From JACPYM01 sp031423495 (GTDB taxonomy: Bacteria > Acidobacteriota > Blastocatellia > RBC074), in contig JANPFP010000144.1 of assembly GCA_031423495.1 (NCBI GenBank), forward strand, positions 1-64,000: 64,000 nucleotides of DNA. Direction: 5' to 3'. The notes under the pieces were generated by a model that saw nothing but the letters and a program-made list of their open reading frames with translations, had not been told where the DNA came from and made no database searches. Position 1 is the first letter of the stretch. The number at the start of each line of letters is the position of its first letter. A program made the position numbers and the translations under genes. This document shows positions 60,286-64,000 of the stretch, piece by piece.

Positions 60286-61713
60286 TTAACGCGCATACAC
60301 CGCCAAGCCGTCGCGCAGCCGTTCGAGATAATCTTTCTGTGGGTTCAACGTCGAGAATTGCACGGCGCTGTCATAAGAAAACAGGATGAAGCCATTCGCG
60401 CCGAGTTCGCGCGTGACTTTGATTTTGTCGAGGGTTTCAGGGACGGGTTGTCGCCACGAACCGATGCCGCCCCAGAGCATACGGCCTGAAGCGCCGCGCA
60501 TGGCTGCGCTTAGTTGCTTGCGATAAGTCGCGGTGTCGGGCGTGTAAACCATGGGGCATACGATGTCGAGCGTGCCGCGTTGCGTCCAACTTTGCCAGTC
60601 TTGTAGGCGATAGCTTTTGGCTTCGCTGGGGACGGAATAAACCGCCGCAGAAACCGGCAAGTTAGGTTTGCGGGCTTTGACGGCTTGATAGATCGCAGCT
60701 TCGGTTTCGTTGATTTGATCGCGCAAAAAGTCGGCGTAACGGTTAGCGAACGTGTTCGCATAAACCAGCGGATTTCTTTGCGCGAGTTGCGCTAGTCGCG
60801 CACGGCTGGGCAGATCGAGCGACGGTTCGAGTTCGGCGCGAAAGCGGTCGAGCGTCGTGCGGTTGTAATCGAAACTCGTGTTGGGGTAACGAATGTAATC
60901 GAAATGTACGCCGTCAATGTCATATTTGCCGATGACATCCATCACGACTTTGAGCAAATGGTCTTTGACTTCAGGGTGCGCGGGCGAAGCGAACAGGCCT
61001 TCGATCACGTTGCGATTGGCGCTGACGTGCGCCCGCAACTTCGCCAGGTATTGCGGCGAACGCGGAGCGACGTTATACAAGGAAGCGGCCAGCGGTTTGG
61101 GTACCATCAGCCATTCAGGATGGGTGTAAACCTGATGTTCCGGCAGCTTCGGCAGCTTATCGAAAAGCGTAATGACATAAGCGTTGATCCAGGTGTGTAT
61201 GCGAATGCCTTCGGCATGGGCTTCTTCGCACATCATCGTCAGCGGGTCGAAATCTTTCGGTTGTTGGGCTAACTCTTCGGCGCGCGGTTCCCACAGCGAG
61301 TTATAGAAAGCGTCGCCGCGTCCGCGCACTTGTACGACGAGGTCGGTGATGCCAGCGGCTTTGGCTCGTTTGACCGAATCGCGGATGGCTTCGGGCGAAG
61401 TCATTGTGAAACGCACGATCCAGATGGCGCGCACTTCACTCTTTTCGGTTAGCGGTGGCACGGCGGTGGTGGCACGCTTGGCGCGCGGATTGATAGAGGC
61501 CGCCGGCTGGCGCACGACAAAAATGGCGCTCAGGCTCAACAGCAAAAACGGTACGATAAAAAATAATATTCTTTTCACGGGCTGGTGCGGGGGAGTTGTA
61601 AAGTCAGCAAAAGCGAGGGCGCTTTGCTCGGGATGTTTGCTCTCTTCCTGACCAGCTTCGTTTTGTTGATTCAGAGGCTGCTCAATCGCAGGCTTGATTT
61701 CTTCTGCACTCAC
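60286..61713 (-). CDS. GHL10/YddW-type glycoside-hydrolase-like membrane-anchored protein
   Basis: 475 residues with a GTG start at 61713 (AAGAG nearby); a further upstream frame opening is poorly conserved and a GTG at 61578 directly before the TM helix is a second option. A Glu/Gln-rich cytoplasmic stretch is followed by one TM helix (ILFFIVPFLLLSLSAIFVV), then the GHL10 (DUF187) TIM-barrel: EVRAIWIVRFTMTSPEAIRD, DLVVQVRGRGDAFYNS, AHAEGIRIHTWINAYV, IDGVHFDYIRYPNTSFDYNR (the D.IRYP signature) and DIVCPMVYTPDTATYR. The family cleaves or binds peptidoglycan glycan parts or polysaccharides; the substrate here is not known. The start is the least certain part. Confidence 0.83.
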   Translation of the reverse strand: MSAEEIKPAIEQPLNQQNEAGQEESKHPEQSALAFADFTTPPHQPVKRILFFIVPFLLLSLSAIFVVRQPAASINPRAKRATTAVPPLTEKSEVRAIWIVRFTMTSPEAIRDSVKRAKAAGITDLVVQVRGRGDAFYNSLWEPRAEELAQQPKDFDPLTMMCEEAHAEGIRIHTWINAYVITLFDKLPKLPEHQVYTHPEWLMVPKPLAASLYNVAPRSPQYLAKLRAHVSANRNVIEGLFASPAHPEVKDHLLKVVMDVIGKYDIDGVHFDYIRYPNTSFDYNRTTLDRFRAELEPSLDLPSRARLAQLAQRNPLVYANTFANRYADFLRDQINETEAAIYQAVKARKPNLPVSAAVYSVPSEAKSYRLQDWQSWTQRGTLDIVCPMVYTPDTATYRKQLSAAMRGASGRMLWGGIGSWRQPVPETLDKIKVTRELGANGFILFSYDSAVQFSTLNPQKDYLERLRDGLAVYAR

Positions 61714-62053
61714 GAAGCTCTTACACCTTTCACTTAGAGACGGTTCGGCGATCGAACGAAGGGGGAAATTGGAGATGCTGCTTGTTACGGTATGACGCGT
61801 AACTATACACAGAATCGCTGTGAGTACCAACGCCCAAATGTTGCCTGAATCAAGCCGAACGTGCGCGCGGCGTGAATGGTCATGCCGACCGGCTATTTTT
61901 CTAAAAGCAAAATCAATCTGGCGGCGGCGCGTGCCATCTTGACGTTTGGGGCTATCCGTCAATACTTAAGCCGTGACAGCTTAAGCGTAAGTTGAGCGGC
62001 GCGATGGCAGCAGTACTCGCCATTTCTACTCCATCAATCGAAAAAGAAACATT
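61714..62053. other. Divergent promoter region before pntAA
   Basis: About 340 bases between the GHL10 gene (minus) and pntAA (plus). It contains the non-conserved upstream extension of the GHL10 frame and nothing else recognised. The pntAA start at 62054 is preceded by GAAAAAGAAAC, a weak ribosome site. Confidence 0.4.
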
Positions 62054-63181
62054 ATGCAAATCACCGTCTTGCAAGAGACGCAGGCTGACGAAGCGCGGGT
62101 CGCGCTCACGCCTGAGTCCGTCAAAAAACTCGTCGCCCTGAAAGCCGCTGTCAGCATCGAGAGTGGCGCGGGCGCGGCGGCAGGCGCGAGCGATGCCGAT
62201 TACGAAGCGGTGGGCGCTACGATCAGTCGTGACCGCGCGGCCTTGTTGGCGAATGCCGACGTGTTGCTCGCGGTCAATCGTCCTGACGAAGCCGATCTCA
62301 ACGCGCTGAAAAGCGGAGCCGTCTTGATCGGATTCTTAAAGCCGCTCGATGAACCGCAAGCCCTAAAACCATTGCTCGCGCGGCAGGTTTCGGCTTTTCC
62401 CGTCGAACTGATCCCGCGCTCTACGCGCGCGCAGGCAATGGACGCGCTGTCTTCGATGGCGGCGCTGGTGGGATACAAAGCCGTGCTGCTCGCGGCTGAA
62501 CGCTTGCCGCGCATCTTCCCGATGATGACGACAGCGGCGGGTACGATTCCGCCCGCGAAAGTTTTGGTGTTGGGCGCAGGCGTAGCGGGCTTGCAGGCCA
62601 TCGCAACGGCACGTCGTTTGGGCGCAGTCGTCGAAGGCTTTGACGTACGCGCCGCTGCGGGTGAAGCCGTGCGTTCGCTGGGTGCGAAGTTTCTCGAAAT
62701 AGATATGGGCGGCGAATCGGCAGAAGGCGCGGGCGGTTACGCTAAGGAAGTCACCGAAGAGACGATGCAAAAGAGCCGCGAACTCATCGCTAAAACCGCT
62801 AAGGCGACCGATTGCATTATCACTTCAGCGGCGGTGCCGGGCAGGGCTGCGCCGTTGCTGATTACCGAAGAAGCCGTCAAAGCAATGAAGCCGGGTTCAG
62901 TAATCATAGATTTATCCGGCTCGACCGGCGGCAACTGCGCGTTGACTAAGCCGGGCGAAACGATTGAAGTTCACGGCGTGACGATTATGGCTCCGCTCAA
63001 TTTGGCGGCGACGATTCCGGTCAACGCCAGCCAGTTGTATTCGCGCAATCTGACGACGTTCCTGAGCGAAATGATTAAAGACGGCGCGCTCAACGTAGAC
63101 CTTTCTAACGACGTCGTCGGCCCGGCCTGCGCAGTTCACGCGGGCGAAGCCAAACATCCGCGCCTGCAAGGCGTGTTGTAA
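62054..63181 (+). CDS. pntAA: NAD(P) transhydrogenase, alpha subunit part 1 (NAD(H)-binding domain)
   Basis: 375 residues. Domain I of the proton-pumping transhydrogenase, which binds NAD(H). Signatures: MQITVLQETQADEARVALTP, the glycine-rich VLGAGVAGLQAIATARRLGA, VRSLGAKFLEIDMGGESAEGAGGYAKE (in parts), and IITSAAVPGRAAPLLITEEAV, VIIDLSGSTGGNCALTKPGE. The alpha subunit is split: the membrane part is the next gene. The system exchanges hydride between NADH and NADP+ driven by the proton gradient. Confidence 0.95.
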   Translation: MQITVLQETQADEARVALTPESVKKLVALKAAVSIESGAGAAAGASDADYEAVGATISRDRAALLANADVLLAVNRPDEADLNALKSGAVLIGFLKPLDEPQALKPLLARQVSAFPVELIPRSTRAQAMDALSSMAALVGYKAVLLAAERLPRIFPMMTTAAGTIPPAKVLVLGAGVAGLQAIATARRLGAVVEGFDVRAAAGEAVRSLGAKFLEIDMGGESAEGAGGYAKEVTEETMQKSRELIAKTAKATDCIITSAAVPGRAAPLLITEEAVKAMKPGSVIIDLSGSTGGNCALTKPGETIEVHGVTIMAPLNLAATIPVNASQLYSRNLTTFLSEMIKDGALNVDLSNDVVGPACAVHAGEAKHPRLQGVL

Positions 63182-63211
63182 AAGCATCAGTTCATCACGG
63201 AGAAAAAATCC

Positions 63212-63547
63212 ATGCCAACCGAATCCTTATCAGTTGAGACCCTTATCGGCTCTCTTTACGTTTTCGCGCTCGCGGCCTTTCTAGGCTATCAGGTGATTTC
63301 GCGCGTACCGCCGTTGTTGCATACGCCGTTGATGTCGGCGACGAATGCGATCTCGGCAATCTCAGTCGTCGGAGCCATCGTCACGGCGGGTTCGCGTCAC
63401 AGCCAACTCAGCACGCTGCTCGGCTTCATCGCGGTCGTCTCAGCGACGATCAATCTAGTCGGCGGATTCCTCATCACTGACCGCATGCTCAAGATGTTCA
63501 AAGACAAAATCGGCGACAAAACCGGTGACAGAACCAAAAAGGATTAA
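63212..63547 (+). CDS. pntAB: NAD(P) transhydrogenase, alpha subunit part 2 (membrane)
   Basis: 111 residues with three membrane helices: LIGSLYVFALAAFLGYQVIS, LMSATNAISAISVVGAIVTA and LLGFIAVVSATINLVGGFLI, plus the hydrophilic C-terminal FKDKIGDKTGDRTKKD. It contains the membrane-domain block RVPPLLHTPLMSATNAIS. It lies 30 bases after pntAA and a few bases before pntB. Confidence 0.96.
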   Translation: MPTESLSVETLIGSLYVFALAAFLGYQVISRVPPLLHTPLMSATNAISAISVVGAIVTAGSRHSQLSTLLGFIAVVSATINLVGGFLITDRMLKMFKDKIGDKTGDRTKKD

Positions 63548-63552
63548 CCGTT

Positions 63553-64000
63553 ATGAGTGCATCAGAACTGATTATTGCCTTTAGTTATTTGCTCGCTTCG
63601 TTGCTGTTTATTTACGGCTTGAAAGCGATGAGCAATCCGAAAACGGCGCGCAACGGCATGAATTCCGCCGGAGCCGGTATGTTCCTCGCCGTCATCGGTA
63701 CGATGCTCGATAAGCACATTCTCGATTACACGTGGATCATCGTCGGCTTGTTGGTCGGTGGCATCATCGGCGCAGCAATGTCGCTGAGAATGCCGATGAC
63801 CGCTATGCCGCAACGAACCGCGCTCTCGCACGCTTTCGGCGCGCTGGCGGCTTCGCTCGTAGGCATCTCGGAATACTACAACCACGTCATTCACGACGGC
63901 GGCACGTTGCCGACTTACAAGATGGCAGCCATCGGGTTTGAAGTGCTGTTCGGCAGCCTCACCGTCACGGGCAGCTTGATGGCTTTCGCCAAGTTGCAGG
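63553..64000 (+). CDS. pntB: NAD(P) transhydrogenase beta subunit, 3' truncated by window end
   Basis: Begins ATG at 63553, five bases after pntAB stops, and runs open to the window edge (about 149 residues). Seen are the first membrane helices (LIIAFSYLLASLLFIYGLKA), the SNPKTARNGMNSAGAGMFLAVI block, and HAFGALAASLVGISEYY. The NADP-binding domain III is outside the window. pntAA, pntAB and pntB form one operon. Confidence 0.96.
   Translation, partial: MSASELIIAFSYLLASLLFIYGLKAMSNPKTARNGMNSAGAGMFLAVIGTMLDKHILDYTWIIVGLLVGGIIGAAMSLRMPMTAMPQRTALSHAFGALAASLVGISEYYNHVIHDGGTLPTYKMAAIGFEVLFGSLTVTGSLMAFAKLQ

Overview
The window looks like chromosomal DNA of an Acidobacteriota member, most likely of the Blastocatellia or Solibacter type. 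This is inferred from three very large Oar-like TonB-dependent receptors with N-terminal carboxypeptidase-regulatory-like domains, two exported proteins with the Solibacter-type (TIGR03437-like) C-terminal domain, several Uma2-family nucleases, a GC content in the mid-50s and loosely packed small operons. No rRNA or tRNA gene was recognised and there is no intact mobile element; only the 3' tail of an IS3-type transposase remains at the left edge.

Layout. 1-3.4 kb: IS3 remnant, a long hairpin and a WGR/HEAT-repeat protein. 3.9-7.6 kb: ECF sigma factor, anti-sigma-like membrane protein, a protease-dead HtrA-like PDZ protein and a small membrane protein, followed by thiE. 8.2-10.8 kb (minus): peroxiredoxin, then an OsmC-family protein, MetZ and a rhodanese coupled by ATGA overlaps. 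The rhodanese frame carries an in-frame TGA exactly at the catalytic cysteine with a compact hairpin just after it, so it is a strong selenoprotein candidate. 11-14.5 kb: BNR/Asp-box exported protein. 15-17 kb: HlyD/MacA-type adaptor and ABC ATPase without a permease; then pgsA and nadE. 19.5-22.4 kb (minus): class II aldolase, BMC-H and BMC-P shell proteins (a minimal microcompartment locus) followed directly by an MNT/HEPN pair and a HicB-like gene, then a zinc-ribbon protein. 22.5-26.1 kb: ruvA, ruvB, queA and a GNAT acetyltransferase. 26.4-27.7 kb: histone-H1-like/TPR protein. 28.2-35.9 kb: two convergent Oar-like receptors separated by back-to-back terminators. 36-41.6 kb (minus): DUF4328 protein, CXXCH/Reeler-like protein, sulfatase, an acidic-tailed unknown, and a truncated haemoglobin. 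41.8-47.8 kb (plus): P5C dehydrogenase, a Uma2-containing protein, a double thioredoxin-fold protein and a soluble AAA+/M41 protease. 47.9-61.7 kb (minus): S9 peptidase, YjbR protein, membrane protein, M1 peptidase, trypsin-like protease, two close Uma2 paralogues flanking a third TonB receptor, and a GHL10-type glycosidase-like protein. 62-64 kb: pntAA, pntAB and a truncated pntB.

The most interesting items are the candidate selenocysteine rhodanese (8188-8505), the minimal BMC locus whose aldolase has a putative encapsulation tail, the AAA+/M41 fusion, the inactive HtrA in a sigma/anti-sigma locus, and a recurring architecture of long inverted repeats, mostly of unrelated sequence, that fill the gaps between genes. 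Functions are assigned by reading motifs only; no database search was run.
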